A DNA stretch of 64,000 nucleotides from Ipomoea triloba (lineage: Eukaryota; Streptophyta; Magnoliopsida; Solanales; Convolvulaceae): assembly GCF_003576645.1 (NCBI RefSeq), contig NC_044921.1, positions 26,602,203 through 26,666,202 of the forward strand, read 5' to 3'. This document shows positions 23,884 to 35,305 of this stretch, in pieces; position 1 is the stretch's first letter, and every line of letters starts with the position of its first letter. Position numbers and translations under genes: made by a program. The notes under the pieces were generated by a model that did not search any database, had not been told where the DNA came from, and saw nothing but the letters and a program-made list of their open reading frames with translations.

Positions 23884-24262
23884 GCAGCGAACCGCAGCAG
23901 ACGTATAGTTGTCGTCTCTTGGATCAGTTTCAATATGAATTTCCAGGATTATCATACAACGGTGATGGGAGCTGAGGCGTATATATATATATAGACTAAT
24001 AGACCGAGTGTGAGATCAGATCAGCTGACTAATATGTAGTATGTACAGTTGTGTGGTTTGCTTTTTTGCAGATACTTACTATAGTATTGTCGTTATCGAT
24101 CATCATCATCATTTCTTAAAAGTCCATCTATGTGATCTGGTCGCTGATTCTGCGTTTATACGTCGTGCTTACATACGTTACGTTGCTACAATAACCTGTG
24201 CGCCTACGTCATTCATTTCATTTCAACCTATCCCTCCATTACCTTTATTCAAATCCTACCGT
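23882..24262. repeat. Inverted-repeat arm, partner of 21601-21984
   Basis: Reverse complement of the segment upstream of the first minus-strand bHLH copy, differing mainly in a short TA run near 23980. Beyond 24262 the sequence (GTCTGTCTTGTCGGCGGGGG) has no counterpart and is probably the true flank. Confidence 0.8.
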
Positions 24263-25341
24263 CTGTCTTGTCGGCGGGGGATTATATATATTATTCAAAC
24301 CAAACTCTACCTTAGCTAGCTAGCTTCGACTAATAAGCATTTACTATTTTTTTTCTTTAATTTGGAGTTTAACTATTATCTATACAATATATATAACAAG
24401 TATGTATAAGCGTAAACACAGTGAAAATAGAATATAATGGTCGGAAATTGGAATTATATATATTATAATATACTCTAACACCGTCAACCTTAGCTTTGGT
24501 AATTACTAATTAGTTTACTAATGCAATTGTTAGCTCTTAATTGTATGCTTGCATAATGTTAAAAATGTTCTCAATCACAGATGTTAAAAGTTCCACTTCC
24601 AACAAGAGTGTGCATCCTTTCAGCCTTCTTGGTCTGATTGAGCCGATTAACTATGAAAAACGTAAACTATATTGGTTTATCTCATACTGATCCTCTGCTT
24701 ACTAGGGTCACAATGCATGACTACCCAATGCACAACTTCATGTAGTGATTGCAAGTTTTTCTCGTCACTTAAAAAGTATGTGCTCTTAATCAAACTTTTT
24801 TTTTTTAATATATCAAGCTATATATATGTATATATAAAGACACCCACACACACAAGAAAAGAAAAGAAAGGACGACATGTATAATAATCCGGATATAGCA
24901 ATTAGCAACATTGTTGTTGTTGTTGTTGTTACTTAGGTTGTTGTTATTTTGTAGGAGTATATTGGTTTTTATAGCCATTATTTCTTACCATTCCAAACAA
25001 TTAATATTCTCAATAATTGTTTTTACCAATCAAATAATGTATTTAGTTTTTTTCATGAAATCTGAATTCTATTAATCTTTAAACATTTAATGCGAGCCAG
25101 ACACATGTAGTAAGCATGCAGTAAAGTTTAAAAGTTACACTATGAAGGTCGGGTCAACATGGCTTGAGGGCATGACTTTTCTGACCCGACCGCGGCTGCA
25201 CCGGCCATCTACATACTATTTACTTCCATTTGGACATACATGCAATTCTATCATATTGCTTTCCAGTTTCCAAACACACAATCTATCCATGCAATTCAGA
25301 GTATGCCACTTTTATCACTTTACTTTCTAATTAAAGATTCC

Positions 25342-25373
<32 letters not shown>
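24263..25373. other. Non-coding region, microsatellites only
   Basis: AT-rich; includes a short TTG array near 24913 and an ATT array near 25340-25372. No gene, RNA or intact mobile element recognised. Confidence 0.5.
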
Positions 25374-25375
<2 letters not shown>

Positions 25376-25383
25376 AAGATTCC

Positions 25384-25416
<33 letters not shown>

Positions 25417-25759
25417 ATGTACATTTTCAAATATTTGTTATGGATATTTAGAAAGTTTCGATTGACAAAGTGTATGCTTTTTTTTTTATAAAGTTTTTAT
25501 ACATTATAGATGATTTGTATTGTGTGAAATTAATGATATGTGTACGCAGACAATGACCTCATTTTCAAAATCGTTTTCTAAAAGAAAGGTAAGTGTGAAC
25601 TGGTGGCTCGAAAATACAGCTAGCGTACAATGTACTATATTTTCATAGTCCGCGTCGAAAGGGACGGCATTTATTGGCCTGGTTAAGGGAATATAATTTT
25701 CAGTTGGTTTAATTCTTTTTTCTTTTTTTAATAATTTGGAAAACTTATNTAAAGATTCC

Positions 25760-25795
<36 letters not shown>

Positions 25796-26127
25796 ATGTA
25801 CATTTTCAAATATTTGTTATGGATATTTAGAAAGTTTCGATTGACAAAGTGTATGCTTTTTTTTTTATAAAGTTTTTATACATTATAGATGATTTGTATT
25901 GTGTGAAATTAATGATATGTGTACGCAGACAATGACCTCATTTTCAAAATCGTTTTCTAAAAGAAAGGTAAGTGTGAACTGGTGGCTCGAAAATACAGCT
26001 AGCGTACAATGTACTATATTTTCATAGTCCGCGTCGAAAGGGACGGCATTTATTGGCCTGGTTAAGGGAATATAATTTTCAGTTGGTTTAATTCTTTTTT
26101 CTTTTTTTAATAATTTGGAAAACTTAT
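25374..26127. repeat. 375-bp direct duplication joined at a single N
   Basis: 25374-25748 and 25750-26127 are the same sequence, each starting TAAAGATTCCTATTATT in an ATT microsatellite and ending AAAACTTAT. The N at 25749 marks the join. Same pattern as the other probable assembly duplications in this window. Confidence 0.8.
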
Positions 26128-26370
26128 TGTCATTATCCCATGATATATATTGAGTAAATGTCGTTTTTATGTAATAACATGTAAATTTCACAAAAGAGAT
26201 AAACTATATTAGCAAGACCATTGTGCTGATTCAACTGAGAATGTACTAGCAAAAATTAAATTTGTATTATTCATATGCAAAAGTCATGTTTCATCTACTC
26301 GTTTATTCATTTTGGAGCAATTGGTTTAAAATTAATTTAATTAGTTAGAATTCATATAAGGCTAAAGTTA

Positions 26371-26415
26371 ATTTGGCTATAGTTTATATGAACCACGGTC
26401 CACGATAAAATTTGC
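26371..26415. repeat. Remnant terminus of the Mutator-like family
   Basis: AACCACGGTCCACGATAAAATTTGC matches the right end of the member at 39740-40050 (GGACCACGATCCACGATATAATTTGCG) with few changes. The other end was not found, so this is a fragment. Confidence 0.45.
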
Positions 26416-26879
26416 TAAAAAACCTAAAGTTTAGCCAGATGGAATGGCGATTGATTAGCGTTTAGTTCTCCGTCCCCGTCCATCTGGGCTCCAGCTACTC
26501 ACACGGTCACAACATTTCCCACCATTTTGCTTACTAGTCCAATTCGCGAGGAGTATTATTATATGAATTTTAATAGGAAGTCCATATTTAACAAGATTTT
26601 CCCTTTTCATATTATTTAATTACTCTGATCCATCTGTAATTTTAGCTCAATAGCTAGCTAGCTGCTTTTTCCTTAGTCATTACACACCTCACAGTTAAAG
26701 TGTTATGATTTTCTTAATCTCTGTTTGGAGTTAGCACATTTGATCTATTAACTGATATACTGAAAGATCATATCGGAAGACCAAATACACCTCAGTTTAA
26801 ATGGTCAATCAAACAAAATAACTAATTATTATAATATTGAAGCTAATTAAGGATTAGAAATGCTATAATAACACATTAC

Positions 26880-27271
26880 TGTAAGAATAAATAGGAAGCA
26901 TATAGGATCTAACCTCCAGCCATAGTTGATTGTTTGTTGATGCCTGAACTGCTGCAGAAGAGTTTTTGTCTCTCACTTTCACAACCCTCTTAGATGGTGT
27001 ATGAGTCTTAATGTTGTGCAGTGAGAGGATTATAGAGCCTTTATATAGATGCAGTCCATCAATGCACTATTCCAATTATTTCCTACTGTTTAACTGTTTG
27101 CACCACTTATGAACAGGAAAATGGTCTTTCATTATAATGACCTTTCAGAAATCATAGTGGGATTCAATATCTTAATAATGAGATAATGAATCCCTAATTT
27201 TAAGGGAATAGTTGATCCATGTTTTCTGCTAGTGGATCTACTTTCCTAATGAAAGTGACATTTATCTAACA
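26880..27271 (-). mobile_element. Solo LTR, 392 bp
   Basis: On the minus strand it starts TGTTAGA and ends TCTTACA, flanked on the plus strand by perfect 5-bp repeats ATTAC (26875-26879 and 27272-27276). Inside, on the minus strand, is a TATA box (CATCTATATAAAGGC), as expected for an LTR promoter; this sets the orientation. No primer-binding site or internal genes remain, so it is a solo LTR. Its short length suggests a Ty1-copia type. Confidence 0.8.
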
Positions 27272-27276
27272 ATTAC

Positions 27277-27609
27277 CACCCTTAGTTATATATTTGTCCC
27301 CAGCCTGCATTTTAATTAAACATAGGTGCATAAAAAGAAAGAAATAATTAGCGGTGTAATTAATTAGAGTATGAAAAGAAAGAATCAATTGGGGTGTATA
27401 ATTAGAAGATGATTAGTAGAAGGAAATTATATATATCATAAAAAAAAAATGCTTGTCTAACCTAATAGATTATATTATGTGAAATGAAGATGGCTGCTCA
27501 TATAGAGCCTAAAGCTACCGTACCTCACGAGTGTATAGTATCTAGCTATTTCCTTTTGAAAGGTTCCCTTTTATGAGTTATAGATATTGTTTAGTATGGT
27601 TGTTTGATA
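27277..27609. other. Non-coding region between a solo LTR and a SINE
   Basis: AT-rich, without a reading frame, RNA gene or repeat that I recognise. Confidence 0.5.
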
Positions 27610-27625
27610 AATGTAGCTAGCTAAT

Positions 27626-27732
27626 TTTTTTTTTTTTTGGTTAGACCATGAGGTGTCCTGAGCAGACCCTAATTCATAGGAGGCATCTTTAAGCCCGTAC
27701 CATACTCAACCTAATCCTCATTCACACCGGGC
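27626..27732 (-). mobile_element. Short SINE-like retroposon with 16-bp target duplication
   Basis: The body ends in a poly-A tail on the minus strand (poly-T at 27626-27638). It is bracketed by perfect 16-bp direct repeats AATGTAGCTAGCTAAT at 27610-27625 and 27733-27748. A poly-A tail plus a long target duplication means insertion by LINE-type reverse transcription. Pol III boxes are not obvious, so it may be a truncated SINE. Confidence 0.75.
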
Positions 27733-28233
27733 AATGTAGCTAGCTAATTAACCACGCACTTAGCTTCACCTAGTATATATTACACACACTACATAATACA
27801 TCACATTATAAATACATTTGATAAGGTCAAAGCAAACGACAAAATAAGTTCATCCACCGTGCGCATAGATGAGGGAGAGAGGCTAGCTAGTCAGCTCCTT
27901 TATCAATATCATCCTCCTTACGATTAAAAAAATCAAGTTTGAAATGATAACTCATTAATAACAACATAAATGTGTGGATGAGCTCATTAATTGCACTTCA
28001 AGCTTAAAAAATCTCAAAATAAATAATTTCGAGCGAGGGAAACAAAAGATGAAATTGGCTACAAACTTGACTTGTTGATCGGGCTGGCCGCTGGCCGATC
28101 GAAAAGGAAAGGAAAACGATAAGATATTGACTTGAGGATGAGGAGCTGATGAGCCCCACTTTTAACTATTTTAGACACCATAATTTAATGCGCAAAGTTA
28201 GAAAGTAGTTTCAATTACCATATTTAATTCAAT

Positions 28234-28970
28234 ATTATCCTTATCCCGCAATACTCTCTCACTTTTTTTCAAAAGTGAATCTCACTTTCACATTATCAAA
28301 TTTGTAAGTTGTTTACTATTTTCTTTACATCTCTACAATATTCTCCCACTTTAAAAATCGCAAATTATATTGTGGACTATGATCATGGCTGATACTGCAA
28401 TTGTATTGAACGAATAGTGCAGTTGTGTTGAAAAGATACTGCAATTGTGTTGAAAGGAAACTGCCGTTGCGCGAAACAGAGACCGTTCATCCGTTCAACA
28501 CAACTGCTACTGCCGTTGCGCGAAACAGAGACCGTTCATCCGTTCAACACAACTGCTGCATCCTTTCAACACAACTGCAGTATACGTTCAACACAACTGC
28601 AGTTCCAGACGGATCACACGGCCTCTATTCCGCGCAACTACAGTTCCCTTTCAACACAATTGCAGTATCCATTCAACACAACTGCACTATCATTTCAACA
28701 CAACTGCAATATCAACCATGATCCATGGTCCACAATGCATTGTGGACCATGGTCCATGATATAACGACTCTTTAACAATTGTATCACTTACCTTTTATAT
28801 TATAAATATAATAATAGAATAACAAATAAAAAAAATAAAAATCAATTGCAAACTTGCTATTATAACAAGCTTGTAAGCCACCAATCTAACAAAATAAAAC
28901 CAAAAAAATAAAATCATATTAATTTCCACGTTATCTTGAAAGGTGTTCACTTGCTGGGGATAAGGATAGC
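28234..28970. mobile_element. MITE-like dispersed repeat, interrupted by a Mutator-like element
   Basis: The left end (TATCCTTATCCCGCAA) and right end (TTGCTGGGGATAAGGATAG) are inverted relatives. The same sequence, without the interruption, lies inverted at 46331-46540. The shared order is GCAATACTCTCTCAC, TCTCACTTTCACAT, ATCAAATTTGTAA, ACAATATTCTC, and after the interruption CTTTTATATTATA and ATATAATAATA. No coding capacity, and no clear target duplication found. Confidence 0.6.
28359..28770. mobile_element. Mutator-like non-autonomous element, member 2 (412 bp, minisatellite interior)
   Basis: Flanked by 9-bp repeats TTTAAAAAT (28350-28358) and TTTAACAAT (28771-28779), one mismatch. Ends are inverted: CGCAAATTATATTGTGGAC... 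and ...GGTCCATGATATAACGACTC. The interior is an array of the word TTCAACACAACTGCAGT in one orientation and its complement in the other. Two copies of a roughly 49-bp unit (CTGCCGTTGCGCGAAACAG...) lie near 28462-28560. It is inserted inside the MITE listed above. Open frames across the array are repeat artefacts. Confidence 0.8.
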
Positions 28971-29409
28971 GTCTACTAATAAATTTGTTTTCTGTCTATC
29001 TATTTGAGTTGATGATATGAGAATGCTTAAACTCTAAACACTCGATCGGTATATCGTGACCCTTGTATTAAAGTATCATTTAATTTATACTTCAGTTCTA
29101 TTTGACAATCATGGTGACAATTGCTAAACAGTGGTTGGGCTATACTGTGTGCGGTCCGGCCCATATTCGCATGCCAATTTGGACACCCAAAGTCCAAGTA
29201 TTGTGGTAAAAAGTTGCTCCCAGGCCCACAATGATATCCGTCAACTAACGTCCGTCGAAATATTTATATATCTCCTCGCAATTAATTAATTAATTAATTA
29301 CCGGAAAGGAAAATGGAAATGGCGGGTGCTTCGCTTCGCTTCGCTTCTTCTGTTCATCACTTCTGTGTAAAGCCTCTTCTTCTACTTCATTTTTTTGCAC
29401 CTTCTTCAA
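28971..29409. other. Region upstream of the SIS3 pseudogene
   Basis: Contains an ATTA run (29281-29299) and a CTTCG-rich stretch just before the first recognisable SIS3 codon. This may be the decayed promoter and leader of the ancestral gene. Confidence 0.45.
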
Positions 29410-31536
29410 TGGCTGTGACAGGCGTCAATTTCAAGTGGTTAGTTTTCCTTGCATTTCCGTATATGAATTTCGTTTGATGTTGCAGGTATGATGGGTTTTT
29501 CTTGTCAATGCTGGCTACAAGTATGCATCCTTCCAATATTTGATGATGATTGGTTTTCCATTTCTGTGATTTTTCTGGCTAATATTATTCCTTAAAAAAC
29601 AAAAACTTATATGAATTCAACTTTTATGAGCAGAAATACAGTTTCTTAACTCTAATTAGAATCATTGTGGCGATTAACTGGAAGCGCTGCGGGAATGGAA
29701 TTGTAAGGACTCATTTTCTTGGGCTACCAAGTCTACCTGTTTCTGAATGGGAGGGAGGGATTGTAAAAATGTACTTTCATTTTAATCAACGTCCAAACAT
29801 TGCATTAATGTGTGTGGTCTGTATATTTTCGGTTATAGCTCAGCAGCAATCGGTAGATTGCTGAATATGCTGTATGCTTGCATCAATTATGAGTTCCCAA
29901 TGTTTGATTTTGTCAAATTTTCTACTATTTCATACAATTGATATAACAGTGATATTAACACAAATCCTAACAGCTTTTGCTTAATTCATTAAATTAGTGC
30001 TTGCCTATTTCTTTGAGTCATCCGTGCAATACTCAACATAATTGGGATTGATATCATATACGTTTTTCCAAATTCTAGGGATTTTGGGTGGCAGCAAATC
30101 TATGCCCCTTTTTGTGGAAGAATATAGTTGCTCTACTGCTCTATCCCTTCCTCTGGACTTGGACCATCATTAGTACTTTGTGGTTCATGAGTGCAAGAAG
30201 CTGGGTAAGTTTTTCATTGTTTCGGGCTTTGGATTTACTTTTCAAGCTTAGAATGGACCCTTTTTTTTGTTTGGTATTCTTTCAGTTGCCAGAAGAAGGT
30301 CCAAAATGGGGTTTTCCAATTTGGTTGCTTTTCAGCTACTATGGGCTGATATGTGAACTTGAGCATTAAGGCAATAAGGCTTATTTGCACTACCTTCTGA
30401 GATATTTTCTACATTTCAGGTTCTGTTTGACATGATTCAAGTACCAGATTGGGCCATTGAAGCTGCTGGCCAAGAAATGAGAGCAATGGACCAAGATGCT
30501 GATGCATACCATCCTGGTGTTTACTTAACCCCAGCTCAGGTAACAAGTACAAAAGGTTAGTGTTCATGTTTTTTTCACTCCGTTATTTGTCAAACCTGCC
30601 AAGTGTAATGTCAAGTGGATATAGAATTGAACTAGGATTACCAGGAGCATACTTAGAAGGTCATTCATGGAAGAAGATAGCATTTCTTTCTGTCTGTAGG
30701 GGTCTGTTATTTGTGCGTAAGTGTAACAATAGTAGCCTATCGTTCCAATCAAGTTTGCAGGCAAGGTACTGAAGATTTGAGTTCATTGTATTTTTTTTTT
30801 TTTTTTTTCGTTTTCTGTTCTTTGTTGTCATTTAATCCCACATATTTGATGCTACAGCACATATATTCAAATTTGGGTTATAAATTTAATTTTTGGTTAC
30901 ATCACCTCAAATGTTCATATTTTTGCATTTGGGTCACAGAGAGAAGCAGTGGAGACACTTATTCAGGAACTTCCAAAGTTCAGGCTGAAGGCTGTCCCAA
31001 CTGACTGTAGTGAATGTCCTATTTGGAAGAGTTTTGTGTGGGAAATGAGGTAAATGTTTTTTCTTATTATTGCCAATTACAATTCTGGCTTCCAAGCGAT
31101 AGTTGTGTGAATGAGAATGTGAACAGTGTTGGCAGTATATGAGAACTTTGTGTTGACACTTAAGAAGTAGTTGTTACAGTAAAAAAGCTTGTGCAGGTTC
31201 GTGGTCTGGCTTGTGCTCACAACTTCCACACAGAATGCATTGATAAGTGGCTTCAATTAAATGTAAAATGTCCAAGATGAAGATATTCAGTTTTTCCAAG
31301 ATATGAGTGCTTTATCCAATACCCATGCCGTTGAGAGGTCATCTTCAAGCATCATAGCAACAAACAGCTATATTAGAACACAACCAACTAGCCAGAGACA
31401 TATGGTAAGATTACAGGGTTTTGTCCGCCCTGATGGTGAGTCAGACAATAGTTCACAAAGTGCTGAAATCAGAATGAATAGAGTAGCAACTCCAGATCAC
31501 GAAAATGCTAACTCTATACGAATTGTGGTTCAATAG
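29410..31536 (+). pseudogene. SIS3: SIS3-like RING E3 ubiquitin ligase, decayed pseudogene
   Basis: Pieces of the membrane RING ligase SUGAR-INSENSITIVE 3 appear in order: MAVTGVNFKW / YDGFFLSMLAT (29410-29520), IIVAINWKR (about 29660), DFGWQQIY..FCGRI then VALLLYPFLWTWTIISTLWF (about 30078-30205), LPEEGPKWGFPIWLLFSYYGL (30285), VLFDMIQVPDWAIEAAGQEMRAM...YHPGVYLTPAQ (30420-30540), REAVETLIQELPKFRLKAVPTDCSEC (30941-31016) and VRGLACAHNFHTECIDKWLQLNVKCPR (31199-31277). Breaks seen: the exon 2 donor is non-canonical; a frameshift lies after FCGRI; an apparent 4-bp loss inside the first RING cysteines destroys CLICLEEF; a stop replaces the Cys after KCPR; another frameshift precedes ALSNTHAVERSSS. 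A segment of the central exons is missing. The RING cannot fold, so a functional ligase is not expected. Confidence 0.85.
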
Positions 31537-31824
31537 GCCTCACGGTATTTTGGGGTCTATGGTACAAATACTACTTAGTAGATTAACTAAAATGGTGATA
31601 AGGGATGAATTTTGTCCATTGTTGCTATTTATTGTGAGAGAAGGAATTTTTTGATAAAACCAATATCAATTTGATGCAAAACACTGTAGCATTTTTGCTT
31701 TTGATATATATCATATAGTTTGTGAAATATCAAGCCCACATGAATGTGTTTGTGATATATACATAATCATATCAGTTAATTATCATTAAGACAGTTTGCA
31801 ATTAGTATTCTGTGCTTAGAAACT

Positions 31825-32618
31825 TTTTTTTTTTTTGGTGAAAGGGAGGGGCCGGGGCCCCGAAAAGATTAACGCCTTCTACAAGAGGCAACGCCTAGAG
31901 AGTCACGAACCAACAACTCCCTTAAGCCTTCCGGAGGATGATCGAGGATAGATGTACCTCTTGGAGCATCTTGCCCCATATTAGCAAGAAGATCAGCACA
32001 TTGGTTGCCTTCCCGTAGGATGTGGACAATCTTGAACTCTTGGAAGAAGTCCATGAGGACTTTGCAATCAGCAAGTAACGTATAAACGTTTGAGGGGGTT
32101 TCATGGCTTGTCAGCACCTCCACCACTGCTTCAGAGTCGGTTTCTACGATGATGCTTCGTATACCATGGTTCTTTGCAATTATAAGACCTTCTCTAAGGC
32201 CCCAAATCTCCGCTACAAAGCTGTTGGTAGTCCCGATATTTGTAGTGAAGCCAACGATCCATTCTCCCTGGTAGTCGCGGAGCAGACCGCCCGCACTTGC
32301 TAAACCAGTGCTCCGTCTCATGGCGCCGTCTGTGTTCAACTTGACTGACCCAGGTGGTGGCGGTGACCAAGCCACCCAAACCAGGCAAGCCGCCATAGGG
32401 CCCTTCCGATTAATGAGGAGGTGTTGCGCCTCCAAAGCTTCGCTTGTTGCCTGTCTGACGATCACTTCTGCAGGAGCCCGGTGATTGTTGAAGACGAGAT
32501 TGTTTCTTGCCTTCCAAATATTCCAAAGCATGTAGGGGAAGAGTAGTTTCCAGTGGATGCCTGACCCCGTCGATCCATTGCTGGTGCATTCCTGTTTCAT
32601 ACAATTGTTATAATCCAA
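31825..32618 (-). mobile_element. 5'-truncated LINE with RNase H domain
   Basis: A 249-codon open frame (32618-31869) is the C-terminus of a plant LINE polyprotein. LLFPYMLWNIWKARNNLVFNN is the usual linker after the reverse transcriptase. A type I RNase H follows with its acidic residues visible: KLNTDGA, AEIWGLREGL, VETDSEAVV and GNQCADLLAN. A poly-A tail (poly-T on plus, about 31827-31838) follows a short 3' region. The reverse transcriptase and endonuclease are absent, as in 5'-truncated insertions. No convincing target duplication was found. The open frame suggests a fairly recent insertion. It lies between the SIS3 pseudogene and the DUF1645 gene. Confidence 0.82.
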
Positions 32619-32838
32619 AACTTAATAACCTACCTTGTAAGTTATAATCCAAAAATAAAAACTTGATTGAACCAAAAGCCATATATAACATAATTGTGTT
32701 ATTTAAAGTGTCAAAACAAAGCGATGACGTAATAAAGATCACAGGCTGGCGTAATATACATATCTGTCTATTAGCAATTAATTAATTAAACAAATCTGAT
32801 CTGCATTAAACCGGCGAGATGGATGACAGATTCTGATT

Positions 32839-33786
32839 CTAGAAAGGCTGGAGATTCCTACTAAATCCGTTAACGTTAGCAAAGAACCCCACTAGATGTT
32901 GTCGGTACGGCAGATATGAGTGGCGGCGTTTATCTCCTGATCTGTTTTTTGTGTAATGCGTGAGATTGGGGTTTGCAGTTTTGGTTGCCCCCGCCTTATC
33001 CTCCCCTTTTGTGAGAAAGACAAATGTGTCCTTCCCGTGGCTGTTGCTCCGGTGAACAAGGTCTGGAAGCCTCCACCGCTTCGACCTCCACCTCCACCCT
33101 GTTGAGTTGCTCTTCTTGCACTTTCCCGGCGAGGCCGAGGCCGAGGCCTCATCCTTCACCTCTTTAGGCCTCCAAACGCAGTACGTCCCCTCCGGAATTC
33201 CCTCAAGCTCGTCGGCCTCCGAGGATGAACACGACGACGGAGTTTCCTGATCCTCACTTAACAGCAGCTTCCTCAACGGCAGACGAATCATCGTTTGCGG
33301 CGGAGTTGAAACTTTCTGCTGCTGCTGCTCATCGCCAGAACTTGACAACGAAGAATTACACATGCTGCTGGTGCCTGTTGCAGATTCCCAATAATTAGGG
33401 TTGAAGATCGGAAAAACTGGGCGGATCTGTCCGTTGTAGAAGATTTGATCTGCAGTAGAAATGAGCGACAACTCCGCATCTCTGGGAACAAACGCGAACT
33501 CAAACTCCTCATCTTCATCTTGTTCATCATCACCAGCATCCATATCGTTGTTCTGCTCCTCATCATCATCCTGCAGGCCTTTTGCTGCTTCTTTTCCTAG
33601 GTCTTCTTCGCTAGCTTCTCCCCCGAGACCGCAGAACAGGTCGCCAACGTATAAAAACTCCTCACCATCGTTTTCATTTTCAGCTCTGAATTCTTCAACG
33701 ACTCTGGCAGCAATATCCGCTAAGCTGCTATTATTGGAATAACTACTGCGCACCGGACTCCCCGCCTGCTGCGCCATTTCTTTCAT
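32839..33786 (-). CDS. DUF1645 family protein
   Basis: Single-exon gene of 315 residues. An acidic N-terminal half (DDDEEQNNDMDAGDDEQDEDEE, about residues 73-94) precedes the family core FEFAFVPRDAELSLISTADQIFYNGQIRPVFPIFN (about 95-129). A second block (GTYCVWRPKEVK...), a basic region (RWRSKRWRLPDLVHRSNSHGKDTFVFL) and the typical end SYLPYRQHLVGFFANVNGFSRNLQPF follow. All family blocks are present and in order, so the gene looks intact. The biochemical role is not known. GC content is well above the flanks. It is read identically at 36182-37129. Confidence 0.88.
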   Translation of the reverse strand: MKEMAQQAGSPVRSSYSNNSSLADIAARVVEEFRAENENDGEEFLYVGDLFCGLGGEASEEDLGKEAAKGLQDDDEEQNNDMDAGDDEQDEDEEFEFAFVPRDAELSLISTADQIFYNGQIRPVFPIFNPNYWESATGTSSMCNSSLSSSGDEQQQQKVSTPPQTMIRLPLRKLLLSEDQETPSSCSSSEADELEGIPEGTYCVWRPKEVKDEASASASPGKCKKSNSTGWRWRSKRWRLPDLVHRSNSHGKDTFVFLTKGEDKAGATKTANPNLTHYTKNRSGDKRRHSYLPYRQHLVGFFANVNGFSRNLQPF

Positions 33787-34345
33787 CGATAACTTGGGCT
33801 GGCTGGTGGTCTGGTGGAAAGAAGGAAAGGTGTGGGAGTTAGTTTCAGCAACTTATTATGAATGACATAGAAGAAGAAGAAGAAGCTAAGAAGAAACAGG
33901 CAACTGTTTTTGTGCTGGGATGGCATGGGATACGGTGATGCTGCCTCAGCCTCAGCCTGCAAGTGTATAGTTGGAACACACAAATACCGCTACATTTTTA
34001 ATTAGATTCATGCCCTGGCCTGTCAAATTATTTTTTTTAAGGTAAACGTAGCTATTCCATTAATTCATAACATAAAAGGTTTACATCAATGATCAATGAA
34101 ATGGTAAACAATTCCTTACCGTCAGACATAGAAACAACTTTTCTAACTATGCTATAGAAAACTTGAATCTGTTTCATAACTAGGAAGCTATGTTCCTTTA
34201 GGGAACTTAAAGCTTCATCAAAGATCTGGGTCTTCGTCATCATTCTTTTTTGCTCGCCCAGGATAAGATCAACACTTGTCGAAACCAAACTAAACGATTT
34301 ATGCTAATGAAAATGAAAAGCTCGTGAAAGTAACGAGAGGAAAAA

Positions 34346-35305
34346 NNNNNNNNNNNNNNNNNNNNNNNNNNNNNNNNNNNNNNNNNNNNNNNNNNNNNNN
34401 NNNNNNNNNNNNNNNNNNNNNNNNNNNNNNNNNNNNNNNNNNNNNNNNNNNNNNNNNNNNNNNNNNNNNNNNNNNNNNNNNNNNNNNNNNNNNNNNNNNN
34501 NNNNNNNNNNNNNNNNNNNNNNNNNNNNNNNNNNNNNNNNNNNNNNNNNNNNNNNNNNNNNNNNNNNNNNNNNNNNNNNNNNNNNNNNNNNNNNNNNNNN
34601 NNNNNNNNNNNNNNNNNNNNNNNNNNNNNNNNNNNNNNNNNNNNNNNNNNNNNNNNNNNNNNNNNNNNNNNNNNNNNNNNNNNNNNNNNNNNNNNNNNNN
34701 NNNNNNNNNNNNNNNNNNNNNNNNNNNNNNNNNNNNNNNNNNNNNNNNNNNNNNNNNNNNNNNNNNNNNNNNNNNNNNNNNNNNNNNNNNNNNNNNNNNN
34801 NNNNNNNNNNNNNNNNNNNNNNNNNNNNNNNNNNNNNNNNNNNNNNNNNNNNNNNNNNNNNNNNNNNNNNNNNNNNNNNNNNNNNNNNNNNNNNNNNNNN
34901 NNNNNNNNNNNNNNNNNNNNNNNNNNNNNNNNNNNNNNNNNNNNNNNNNNNNNNNNNNNNNNNNNNNNNNNNNNNNNNNNNNNNNNNNNNNNNNNNNNNN
35001 NNNNNNNNNNNNNNNNNNNNNNNNNNNNNNNNNNNNNNNNNNNNNNNNNNNNNNNNNNNNNNNNNNNNNNNNNNNNNNNNNNNNNNNNNNNNNNNNNNNN
35101 NNNNNNNNNNNNNNNNNNNNNNNNNNNNNNNNNNNNNNNNNNNNNNNNNNNNNNNNNNNNNNNNNNNNNNNNNNNNNNNNNNNNNNNNNNNNNNNNNNNN
35201 NNNNNNNNNNNNNNNNNNNNNNNNNNNNNNNNNNNNNNNNNNNNNNNNNNNNNNNNNNNNNNNNNNNNNNNNNNNNNNNNNNNNNNNNNNNNNNNNNNNN
35301 NNNNN
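34346..35305. other. Assembly gap, 960 N
   Basis: Unknown sequence. Open frames reported across it are meaningless. Confidence 0.98.

Noticed and set aside
25883..26191. 102-codon minus-strand open frame
   Set aside because: Lies across the end of a duplicated AT-rich block; low-complexity translation and no family signature.
28440..28700. Regularly spaced repeats resembling a CRISPR array
   Set aside because: Spacers are not unique or of constant length, repeats occur in both orientations, and the context is a plant transposon.
28425..28764. Overlapping open frames of 98 and 105 codons with repeated FNTTA/STQLQ peptides
   Set aside because: They are read through the CAACACAACTGCAGT minisatellite of a transposon; repetition keeps the frame open in more than one phase. 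No gene.
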